Shown here in pieces: positions 25,003-31,950 of a DNA stretch of 64,000 bases (positions within the stretch are counted from its first letter, which is position 1; each line of letters opens with the position of its first letter). The DNA is from an uncultured bacterium (GTDB taxonomy: Bacteria; Actinomycetota; Coriobacteriia; Coriobacteriales; Coriobacteriaceae): assembly GCA_905215505.1 (NCBI GenBank), contig CAJMPU010000004.1, positions 61,994 through 125,993 on the forward strand, written 5' to 3'. The position numbers were made by a program, and so were the translations under genes. The notes under the pieces were generated by a model. That model worked only from the letters and a program-made list of their open reading frames with translations. It was not told the origin of the DNA and made no database searches.

Positions 25003-25437
25003 TTACAAAAGCTCGGCCTTAATGGCGGGACTTTCTGCGAGCTGCTCGGCTGCCTTTTCGTCGGAGCTGTCGAGTGCTGCCAGACTGCGGTAGACCCACT
25101 CGTTGACCTGGGTGTTCTTGACGCCTGCGGTCTGCATAAGGGCGCCTACCTCGCGGATTGCTGCGAGCAGATCGGCTTTGGGACCCGCGAGTTCGACCTC
25201 GATGCCGTGGTAGGCGGCCACGCCGCGGTTCTCACTCACGTGGTCGATAAAGCCCTCGACGGTCTCAAGCTGCTGGGCGAGAGCCACATCATCGTTAGCG
25301 TCCAGCGCGACGAGTGCGTTCGAAACCGTGAGGGCGGGATGTCCGCAGGGGACAAAGCCTTCGATGACATCCATAGCTTCGGTAATGGTTGAGCCCAGGC
25401 CTGCGAGGGCATTGACGAGTTGCTGCTTGGTATCCAT
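25003..25437 (-). CDS. Conserved hypothetical protein, all-helical
   Basis: 144 residues and largely helical, with no signal peptide or membrane segment. I do not recognise a domain. An N-terminal segment rich in hydrophobic heptads (QQLVNALAGLGSTITEAMDVI) and a later LLAAIREVGALMQ helix suggest a helical bundle; there is a single Cys in PCGHPAL. ATG 25437 is preceded by AAAGGA six bases away. It is a lone gene on the opposite strand between the PIN toxin and ssrA, divergent from ssrA. Codon use is native-like. Confidence 0.7.
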   Translation of the reverse strand: MDTKQQLVNALAGLGSTITEAMDVIEGFVPCGHPALTVSNALVALDANDDVALAQQLETVEGFIDHVSENRGVAAYHGIEVELAGPKADLLAAIREVGALMQTAGVKNTQVNEWVYRSLAALDSSDEKAAEQLAESPAIKAELL

Positions 25438-25676
25438 AACGGTCCTTTCGACGGGTCAATTTTGCTTGGCGAAAATATACGTTACGCGATCGGTGGCAAA
25501 AGTGCGAAGTGCGGCGCACATTGGGGTCTTCACAGCTCGTGCATAGAACAGCTGTCCGCTTTCAGAACGTGGTAAGATAACACTCCACAAGCGGGGCTCG
25601 CCCTGCATGCTCCTTGAAAAGTCGACGGGTGTTGGGTGCTTGCGTGCCCAATGCCATCCAGACTTTCCCGACATTC

Positions 25677-26040
25677 GGGGGCGACTGGTTTCGACACGAT
25701 AGCTCTGAGAGAGGAAGCAAGCCGAGGTCTCCTCGCCTCGTTAAACAGGGGTACCGTCAAATTGAATTGACAACAACTCTTCTTTTGAGCCTATGGCTCT
25801 CGCTGCTTAGTTTATAGCGGCGCGTCAACCCGGTGATTTCCCCGACACCGGCGCGACGTCATTTTAGGGGAATGCTCCTGCGCACGTAATCGGTATGGCG
25901 CAGGCTAAGACCGAACCGGTTAGGACGCCGCGAGCGTGTCGCTGCGCGCAAAGCGTCCGAGACAAAACCAGCGACTGAGCTTGGAGATGCCAATCAGGGG
26001 GCTTTCGTGGACCGGAGTTCGATTCTCCGCGCCTCCACCA
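25677..26040 (+). ncRNA. ssrA: tmRNA
   Basis: Transfer-messenger RNA of 364 nt for ribosome rescue. The 5' end GGGGGCGACTGGTTTCGACA pairs with the 3' end CGCCTCC plus ACCA, and the T-arm is GAGTTCGATTC. The tag reading frame at 25769-25810 encodes about DNNSSFEPMALAA followed by TAG; the LAA-like end is the ClpXP degradation signal. CCA is encoded. TAAGAT at about 25571-25576 may be the -10 box. Confidence 0.95.
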
Positions 26041-26048
26041 TACGTAAC

Positions 26049-26083
26049 AGGCAGGTAGAGAAGTGTCTCTACCTGCCTTTTTA
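26049..26083 (+). terminator. ssrA terminator
   Basis: Perfect 13-bp stem AGGCAGGTAGAGA/TCTCTACCTGCCT with loop AGTG, followed by TTTT. Confidence 0.92.
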
Positions 26084-26096
26084 TTACATATGGATA

Positions 26097-26143
26097 CCGC
26101 GGAGAATCGAACTCTATGCAGGGCGCGGGCGTTAAGCAAACGC
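26097..26143. repeat. 47-bp direct repeat containing a reversed ssrA 3' fragment (copy 1)
   Basis: It begins CCGCGGAGAATCGAACTC and ends GTTAAGCAAACGC. Its first part (26098-26114) is the exact reverse complement of 17 bases of the ssrA 3' end (26015-26031). Copy 2 at 26306-26352 differs at one base. Confidence 0.85.
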
Positions 26144-26213
26144 GAAGCGTTTGTAGCCCGCGGGCGAGGGCGGCGGCAGCCGGCCGAAGCCGGCGCGGAT
26201 TTGCGAAGCAAAT
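26137..26213. repeat. Cluster of three GAA-loop mini-hairpins
   Basis: CAAACGC-GAA-GCGTTTG (26137-26153), GCCGGC-CGAA-GCCGGC (26179-26194) and ATTTGC-GAA-GCAAAT (26199-26213). The stems differ but all are capped by the same GAA/CGAA loop. A 12-base forward match to ssrA, GATTCTCCGCGC (26219-26230), follows. Confidence 0.7.
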
Positions 26214-26305
26214 ACGCGGATTCTCCGCGCAAACTATCAGCCCAATATGGATGCGATGTTATCGAATCTCAGCCGGCCATGCGCCGCATCAACGGAACCC
26301 CAAAC

Positions 26306-26352
26306 CCGCGGAGAATCGAACTCTGTGCAGGGCGCGGGCGTTAAGCAAACGC
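26306..26352. repeat. 47-bp direct repeat containing a reversed ssrA 3' fragment (copy 2)
   Basis: Second copy of the unit at 26097-26143 with one substitution (CTCTG instead of CTCTA). The exact reversed ssrA segment is at 26307-26323. After the shared end it continues into CTACGGCAACGTAG, a different mini-hairpin. Confidence 0.85.
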
Positions 26353-26368
26353 TACGGCAACGTAGGGT

Positions 26369-26511
26369 GGGACGCGCTTTCCTAACGGCGGCCCAGGCGG
26401 AAAATCCATCCCGGAATCCGCGCTCAGAACGGGACACGCTTTCCCAACGGCGGTCCAAGCGGAAAGTTCATCCCGGAATCCCGCCTCAAACTGGAACACG
26501 CTTTCCGCTCC
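26369..26511. repeat. 62-bp tandem repeat, about 2.3 units
   Basis: Units start at 26369, 26431 and about 26493 with GGGACGCGCTTTCC / GGGACACGCTTTCC / GGAACACGCTTTCC; each full unit has a central AACGGCGG and a CATCCCGGAATC near its end. The units differ by several substitutions, so the array is not recent. No reading frame is conserved across it. Confidence 0.75.
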
Positions 26512-26593
26512 ATATTCTCAACTCCAAAACCTATGCGCCCTCCATTCCAAAACTGGGTAGAAGAAAGCCAAAACGCAATCGCAGGAGGTCAAT

Positions 26594-27472
26594 ATGACTG
26601 CAGAAGATAAGGCAAAGAACGCCGGCAAGGTCGCGCTCGTTTTGGAGGGCGGCAGCTTCCGCGGGCAATTTACCGCAGGCGTACTCGACGTTCTCATGGA
26701 GGCCGGCGTCGAGATTCCGGCGGTATATGGCGTATCGGCCGGCGCTCTCAACGGCGTGAACTACAAGTCGCATCAGATCGGCCGTGCCAACCGCATCAAC
26801 CTGGCTTTCTGCAATGACAACCGCTTCATGGGCGCCGCATCGTTTGCGTCCACGGGCTCCATCGTGGGTTACGATTTTATCTTCAACGATGTCCAGGACC
26901 GCCTGGATCCCTTTGACAACGAAGCGTTCGACGCGAGCCCCACCAAGATGTACGCCGTCGCGACGGACATGCTCTTTGGAACCGCTGCATACCTGCCGGT
27001 CAAAAGCGCCGTGCTCGACCTCGATGCCGTGCGCGCCTCGACGTCGCTGCCGCTGGTGACGCCGCCGGTCGAGATCGATGGGCACAAATACGTCGACGGC
27101 GGCGTAGCCGATTCGGTCCCCATCGAGCACGTGCTGGAGGAGGCCGGCTTCGACCGTGCAGTCGTCATTGTCACGCAGGATCGCTCGTACGAGAAAAAGC
27201 CCTACGAGTTTATGCCCGCCGCACGCGCTCGCTATGCCGACTACCCCTACCTGCTTGAGGCTATCGAGACGCGCCACGACCGCTATAACATCCAGCGCAT
27301 GCATCTGTGGAAGTATGAGCGCGAGGGCCGCGCGCTGGTCGTTGCTCCACAAAAGCCGGTCGAGGTCGGTCACGTTGAGCATGATCCGGCAAAGCTCCTC
27401 GACCTGTATATTCAGGGCCGCCAGGAGGCAAAGCGCCTACTGAGTGATATCGAGGCATTTGTCGAGCGCTAG
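26594..27472 (+). CDS. Patatin-like phospholipase (RssA/YjjU type)
   Basis: 292-residue patatin-family lipid acyl hydrolase. Present are the oxyanion loop LEGGSFRGQFTAG, the nucleophile elbow GVSAG (Ser of the Ser-Asp dyad) and the catalytic Asp in YVDGGVADSVP. There is no signal peptide, so it is cytoplasmic or membrane-peripheral. Proteins of this bacterial subgroup hydrolyse phospholipids or fatty-acyl esters; the substrate is not known here. ATG 26594 has a strong AGGAGG at 26583-26588. Monocistronic, between the ssrA repeat region and the ribosomal protein operon. Confidence 0.9.
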   Translation: MTAEDKAKNAGKVALVLEGGSFRGQFTAGVLDVLMEAGVEIPAVYGVSAGALNGVNYKSHQIGRANRINLAFCNDNRFMGAASFASTGSIVGYDFIFNDVQDRLDPFDNEAFDASPTKMYAVATDMLFGTAAYLPVKSAVLDLDAVRASTSLPLVTPPVEIDGHKYVDGGVADSVPIEHVLEEAGFDRAVVIVTQDRSYEKKPYEFMPAARARYADYPYLLEAIETRHDRYNIQRMHLWKYEREGRALVVAPQKPVEVGHVEHDPAKLLDLYIQGRQEAKRLLSDIEAFVER

Positions 27473-27535
27473 TGTCGCGACGTCATGACCCATGGATGAC
27501 ATGTGCAGAAACTCTGGTCGGAGCCAAAATACCTG

Positions 27536-27563
27536 TTGACTCGGGCGGCGAGCGGGGTAATAT
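27536..27563 (+). promoter_or_regulatory. Promoter of rplM-rpsI
   Basis: TTGACT (27536-27541), 16 bases, TAATAT (27558-27563), giving a leader of about 60 nt before the rplM GTG. Confidence 0.65.
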
Positions 27564-27629
27564 GGACGGGTTACTTGCAGAGCCCCGTGAATCTCTGTAA
27601 CAACACGTACTGTACATGGAGGAGTCTAA

Positions 27630-28073
27630 GTGATTTCGAAATCGACTCACTACGCCAAGCAGGGCGAGGTCCAGCGCAACTGGGTTCTCGTCGACGCCGA
27701 TGGTGCTGTCCTGGGCCGTCTTGCCACCCAGATCGCAATGATCCTGCGCGGTAAGAACAAGCCCCAGTTCACGCCCAACAGCGACTGCGGCGACTTCGTT
27801 GTCGTCATCAACGCCGATAAGGTCCAGCTTACCGGCAACAAGGCCGACACGAAGACCTATTATCGCCACAGCGGCTACAACGGCGGCCTCAAGGCTGAGA
27901 GCTTCCGCCAGGCTATGGAGAAGCACCCGGAGAAGGTCATCGAGCGCGCCGTTCGCGGCATGCTGCCCAAGACCACCCTCGGCCGTGCCCAGATGACCAA
28001 GCTTAAGGTCTACGCTGGTGCCGAGCATCCGCACGCTGCCCAGAACCCCACGAAGATTGAGCTGGAGGCTTAA
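27630..28073 (+). CDS. rplM: 50S ribosomal protein L13
   Basis: 147 residues. The family signatures WVLVDADGAVLGRLATQIA, NADKVQLTGNK, YYRHSGYNGGLK and GMLPKTTLGR are all present. It starts at GTG 27630 with GGAGG at 27618-27624. L13 is an early-assembly protein of the 50S subunit and is paired with rpsI as in most bacteria; the S9 start follows two bases after the L13 stop. Confidence 0.97.
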   Translation: MISKSTHYAKQGEVQRNWVLVDADGAVLGRLATQIAMILRGKNKPQFTPNSDCGDFVVVINADKVQLTGNKADTKTYYRHSGYNGGLKAESFRQAMEKHPEKVIERAVRGMLPKTTLGRAQMTKLKVYAGAEHPHAAQNPTKIELEA

Positions 28074-28075
28074 AG

Positions 28076-28471
<396 letters not shown>

Positions 28472-28501
28472 GGTTTTATCTCCTTTCGAGATACAATGTA
28501 C

Positions 28502-28546
28502 AAGCGGGGCCTGCCGATTCCTCGGCGGGTCCCGCTTTTCTTTTTC
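28502..28546 (+). terminator. rplM-rpsI terminator
   Basis: The stem AAGCGGGGCCTGCCGA pairs with the complementary TCGGCGGGTCCCGCTT, followed by TTCTTTTT. Confidence 0.9.
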
Positions 28547-28594
28547 GACTAGGGCGGGCGGTTGTATATCGCCTGCTAGGGAAGGAGCGATCCT

Positions 28595-29932
28595 ATGCCC
28601 CAGAACATCTTCGGTACCGACGGCGTCCGTGGCGTCGCCAATGCCGACCTCTCGTGCGACCTCGCGTTTCGCCTGGGCCGCGCGGCGACCAAGTTTCTTG
28701 GTCCGGATATCTGCGTCGGCCGCGACACGCGTCTTTCGGGCACTATGCTCGAGAGCGCTCTGACTGCCGGCATCATGGCCGAGGGTGGCCGTCCGCACTG
28801 CTGCGGCGTCATCCCCACGCCCGCCGTGGCGCTGCTCACCGTCCAAAATGAGCTCGACGGCGGCATCGTCATCTCCGCTTCGCACAATCCGCCGGAGTTC
28901 AACGGCATCAAGTTCTTTAGCCGCAAGGGTATGAAGCTTCCCGATGCTGTCGAGGAAGAGATCAGCGCCTGGGTCATGTCCGAGGAAGCCATGGCTGCCG
29001 ATACGCTGCCGACTGGCGCCGGCGTGGGCCACATTATCAAGATGAAGGACGCTCGCAAGGCATACGTCGACCACGCCATCGATACGCTTGATGGTCTGAG
29101 GCTCGATGGCCTGGTCGTTGCCGTCGACTGCGGCCATGGCGCTTCTTGCCAGACCACGCCCGCTGCGCTGCAGCGCCTGGGTGCCACGGTCCATGCCATC
29201 AACACCGATTACTGTGGCACTGACATTAACGTTGAATGCGGCTCTACGCACCTCGAGCCCCTGCGCGAGCTCGTGCTGCGCACCCACGCCGATATCGGCC
29301 TGGCCCACGACGGCGACGCCGATCGCGTGCTGTTCGTGGACAGCGAGGGCAATGAGATCGACGGTGACTACATCCTGGCTATCTGCGGCTCCGATCTCGC
29401 CGCCCGCGGCAAGCTCGCCAACTCCGAGATCGTCTCGACCGTCATGTGCAACCTGGGCTTCTCCATCGCTATGAAGGAGCAGGGCTTCGAGATGGTTCAG
29501 ACCGCCGTGGGGGACCGCTACGTTTTGGAGCGCATGCTCGCGGATGGCGCCGTCATCGGCGGCGAACAGTCCGGCCACATCATCTTCCTGGAGCACAACA
29601 CCACCGGTGACGGTCTGGTGACGGCTCTGCAGCTGCTGGCCGTGCTCAAGCGCACCGGTCGTACCCTCACTGATCTTGCCGGCATCATGAAGAAGTACCC
29701 GCAGGTACTCGTCAACGTTCATTCCGACAACAAGGCTGGTCTGGACGATTGCCAGCCCATCTGGGATGCCGTCGCTGCTGCCGAGAAGGAACTTGACGGC
29801 CGCGGTCGCATTCTGGTGCGTCCGAGCGGTACCGAGCCGCTGGTCCGCGTTATGGCCGAGGCCGAGACGCACGAGCTGACCCAGCGCGTTGTTGACGACA
29901 TCGTCGAGGTTGTCAAGCGCGAACTTCCCTAA
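28595..29932 (+). CDS. glmM: Phosphoglucosamine mutase
   Basis: 445 residues. It interconverts glucosamine-6-phosphate and glucosamine-1-phosphate on the way to UDP-GlcNAc for cell wall synthesis. The start of the protein has GTDGVRG, the phosphoserine loop is ISASHNPPEFNG, the metal-binding loop is DGDADR, and the sugar loop GGEQSGHII and phosphate-binding RPSGTEPLVRVM follow in order. ATG 28595 has GGAAGGAG upstream. Downstream lie crr and nagB, so sugar import control and GlcN6P breakdown are encoded next to it. Confidence 0.97.
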   Translation: MPQNIFGTDGVRGVANADLSCDLAFRLGRAATKFLGPDICVGRDTRLSGTMLESALTAGIMAEGGRPHCCGVIPTPAVALLTVQNELDGGIVISASHNPPEFNGIKFFSRKGMKLPDAVEEEISAWVMSEEAMAADTLPTGAGVGHIIKMKDARKAYVDHAIDTLDGLRLDGLVVAVDCGHGASCQTTPAALQRLGATVHAINTDYCGTDINVECGSTHLEPLRELVLRTHADIGLAHDGDADRVLFVDSEGNEIDGDYILAICGSDLAARGKLANSEIVSTVMCNLGFSIAMKEQGFEMVQTAVGDRYVLERMLADGAVIGGEQSGHIIFLEHNTTGDGLVTALQLLAVLKRTGRTLTDLAGIMKKYPQVLVNVHSDNKAGLDDCQPIWDAVAAAEKELDGRGRILVRPSGTEPLVRVMAEAETHELTQRVVDDIVEVVKRELP

Positions 29933-30003
29933 TGGTCAAAAACGAGTGCCAAGTGGTAAACTGTTAAGGCTATTTTGGTCGATTGGTATGTCCGAGGGGG
30001 AGC

Positions 30004-30501
30004 ATGTTCACTAAAGTCCTAAGGTCTTTTGGTATGCGTGGTCGAGTCCTTACGCTGGATGCTCCCATCTCGGGCGACGTCATTCCGCTTTCCGAGGTAA
30101 ACGACCAGACATTTGCCACCGGCCTTTTGGGCCAGGGCGTGGCGATTCAGCCTACCGGCACGCGTGTGATTGCACCGGCTGATGCCAAGGTCGAGGCCAT
30201 TTTTCCCACGGGACACGCTGTTGCGCTTAACACGGTCGATGGCTTGGACGTGCTCATCCACGTTGGTTTGGACACTGTTCAGCTTGAGGGCAAGCACTTT
30301 ACCGTACATGCGCAAGTGGGCGACATCGTCCATAAGGGCGATGTGCTCATTGAGTTCGATCGCGAGGCAATTGCTGCCGAGGGCTACGATGTGACGGTTC
30401 CCATCTTGGTGTGCAACTCTGTTGAGTTCTCGAGCATCAAGGGCTCCGTTGGCGTGCATGTCGAAGAGATGGACCAGCTCATCGTTGCTCGCGAGCGCTA
30501 G
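30004..30501 (+). CDS. crr: PTS glucose-type EIIA component
   Basis: 165-residue soluble EIIA(Glc). The two active-site histidines are visible in FPTGHAVALNT and DVLIHVGLDTV; the latter is the phosphorylated one. LEGKHFTVHAQVGDIVHKGDVL follows as usual. It carries phosphate from HPr to a sugar EIICB and often also acts as a regulatory signal. No EIIBC partner is in the window, so it serves transporters encoded elsewhere. ATG 30004 has GAGGGGG at 29994-30000. Confidence 0.9.
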   Translation: MFTKVLRSFGMRGRVLTLDAPISGDVIPLSEVNDQTFATGLLGQGVAIQPTGTRVIAPADAKVEAIFPTGHAVALNTVDGLDVLIHVGLDTVQLEGKHFTVHAQVGDIVHKGDVLIEFDREAIAAEGYDVTVPILVCNSVEFSSIKGSVGVHVEEMDQLIVARER

Positions 30502-30523
30502 CAAGTGCATGTGGCCATTAGCC

Positions 30524-30773
30524 TACAATTCAAACACGTTTACGGAGGGCGCCCTTGAAAGAGGACGCCCTCCGTGGCAAGATGGGATTTGTCCGAAGCT
30601 AAAAGGCTTCGGGTCACCGTGGACGGGCAGGGGCCTCGACGCGGCTAGACACGAGACACATACATTACGCGACCTCGCCCTGGTGGCCGCACACGTTGGT
30701 TGCGGCCGACGCGGGCCGCGGGCAAGTGCTTGTAAGGGGAGCCTTGCCTCTCTTGTACGAGAAAGGACGCGTA
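30524..30773 (+). promoter_or_regulatory. Promoter and long structured leader of nagB
   Basis: A good -10, TACAAT (30524-30529), would start an mRNA leader of about 238 nt. It contains GGAGGGCG/CGCCCTCC (30545-30574 region), then CGAAGC/GCTTCG inside a GTCC/GGAC pair, and GC-rich hairpins around GTGGCCGC/GCGGCC. No poly-U terminator is visible, so any control would be translational or by an unknown motif. The glmS ribozyme core is absent. I recognise no described riboswitch. Confidence 0.5.
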
Positions 30774-31502
30774 ATGAAGATCATTAAAGCTAAAGACTAC
30801 GAGGATATGAGCCGCAAGGCAGCCAATATCATCTCGGCGCAGGTTATCCTCAAGCCCGACTGTGTGCTGGGCCTTGCCACCGGCTCCACCCCGATCGGTG
30901 CCTACAAGCAGCTCGCTGCTTGGTACGAGAAGGGCGACGTCGACTTTGCCGAGGTCAGCACCTACAACCTGGACGAGTATCGCGGCCTTTCGCACGACGA
31001 TCCCCAGAGCTATCACTACTTTATGCGTGAGAACTTCTTCGATCACATCAACATCGACCTGAACAACACGCATGTGCCCGACGGTTCCAACCCCGATGCC
31101 GCCGCTGCCTGCTCTGAGTACGACAAGATCGTCGCCGCCGCCGGTTACCCGGATCTGCAGCTGCTCGGCATTGGCAACAACGGCCACATCGGTTTCAACG
31201 AGCCCGATGACCACTTCTCCAAGGGCACGCACTGCGTCGACCTCACCGAGAGCACCATTCAGGCCAACAGCCGCCTGTTCGACAGCATCGACGATGTTCC
31301 CCGTCAGGCCTACACCATGGGTACCCAGACCATCATGTATGCCCGCATGATCCTAGTCGTCGCCAACGGCGAGGCCAAGGCTCAGGCCGTGCATGACATG
31401 TGCTATGGTCCGGTTACGCCCGCGTGCCCGGCTTCGATCCTACAGCTGCACACCAACTGCGTTGTCGTTGCCGACGAGGCCGCCCTTTCGCTCTGCGAGT
31501 AG
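30774..31502 (+). CDS. nagB: Glucosamine-6-phosphate deaminase
   Basis: 242 residues. It converts GlcN6P to fructose-6-phosphate and ammonia. LGLATGSTPIGAY binds substrate phosphate, YNLDEY carries the catalytic Asp, and GIGNNGHIGFNEP holds the catalytic His region. The length matches the shorter Gram-positive NagB form. ATG 30774 has AAAGGA upstream. It is preceded by an unusually long structured leader. Its activity opposes the flow of GlcN6P into GlmM encoded 2 kb upstream. Confidence 0.96.
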   Translation: MKIIKAKDYEDMSRKAANIISAQVILKPDCVLGLATGSTPIGAYKQLAAWYEKGDVDFAEVSTYNLDEYRGLSHDDPQSYHYFMRENFFDHINIDLNNTHVPDGSNPDAAAACSEYDKIVAAAGYPDLQLLGIGNNGHIGFNEPDDHFSKGTHCVDLTESTIQANSRLFDSIDDVPRQAYTMGTQTIMYARMILVVANGEAKAQAVHDMCYGPVTPACPASILQLHTNCVVVADEAALSLCE

Positions 31503-31534
31503 CGCGAATCCTGCACCTCGACATAGCCTTGCCT

Positions 31535-31563
31535 AAGGCCTCCGCTTTGCGGGGGCCTTTTTG
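31535..31563 (+). terminator. nagB terminator
   Basis: AAGGCCTCCGC, loop TTT, GCGGGGGCCTT, then TTT. The 387 bases between here and the next gene (31564-31950) are AT-richer; I see no gene or clear promoter there. Confidence 0.88.
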
Positions 31564-31950
31564 CTATCCCTTTCCGCCCGCTTGACCAAAATCTTGCCGC
31601 AAGCTTGACGAATGCCGGATGCCTAACAGTTTGATTCATTCCATACCAGATTCTATGCAAAAATGCCACTAAAAGGTCGTAGACGGTAGCGGGTGCTAGG
31701 CGAGTTGAATGACATAGCTGAACCTTGTTTATTTGCGTTACACTGCCGCTTAGATGGGACAAGCTGACAAGCTCATTTACCTGCTTAAAGACCGATTAGT
31801 CGGGGGATTAATAACAATCGGCCCTCGCTGTACAAAAACTTGCCGCTTGCGTACCAAAAGACAACCTTAAACACAAGGTCGCTCTATTCATAGCGCGGCT
31901 TGTATGGTCTTGCGGTTACAGTGTCCATACGGTCGAGTTGAGGAGCGGGC

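Noticed and set aside
26041..26593. Protein-coding genes in the ssrA downstream region
   Set aside because: Short frames exist, but they run through direct repeats and hairpins, show no coding bias and no ribosome-binding sites.
30524..30773. glmS-type ribozyme before nagB
   Set aside because: The glmS core (GAGGAUGGGG...UUCGGCGG...GCCUCCCGG) is not present; only a weak GATGGG resemblance exists, and the downstream gene is nagB, not glmS.
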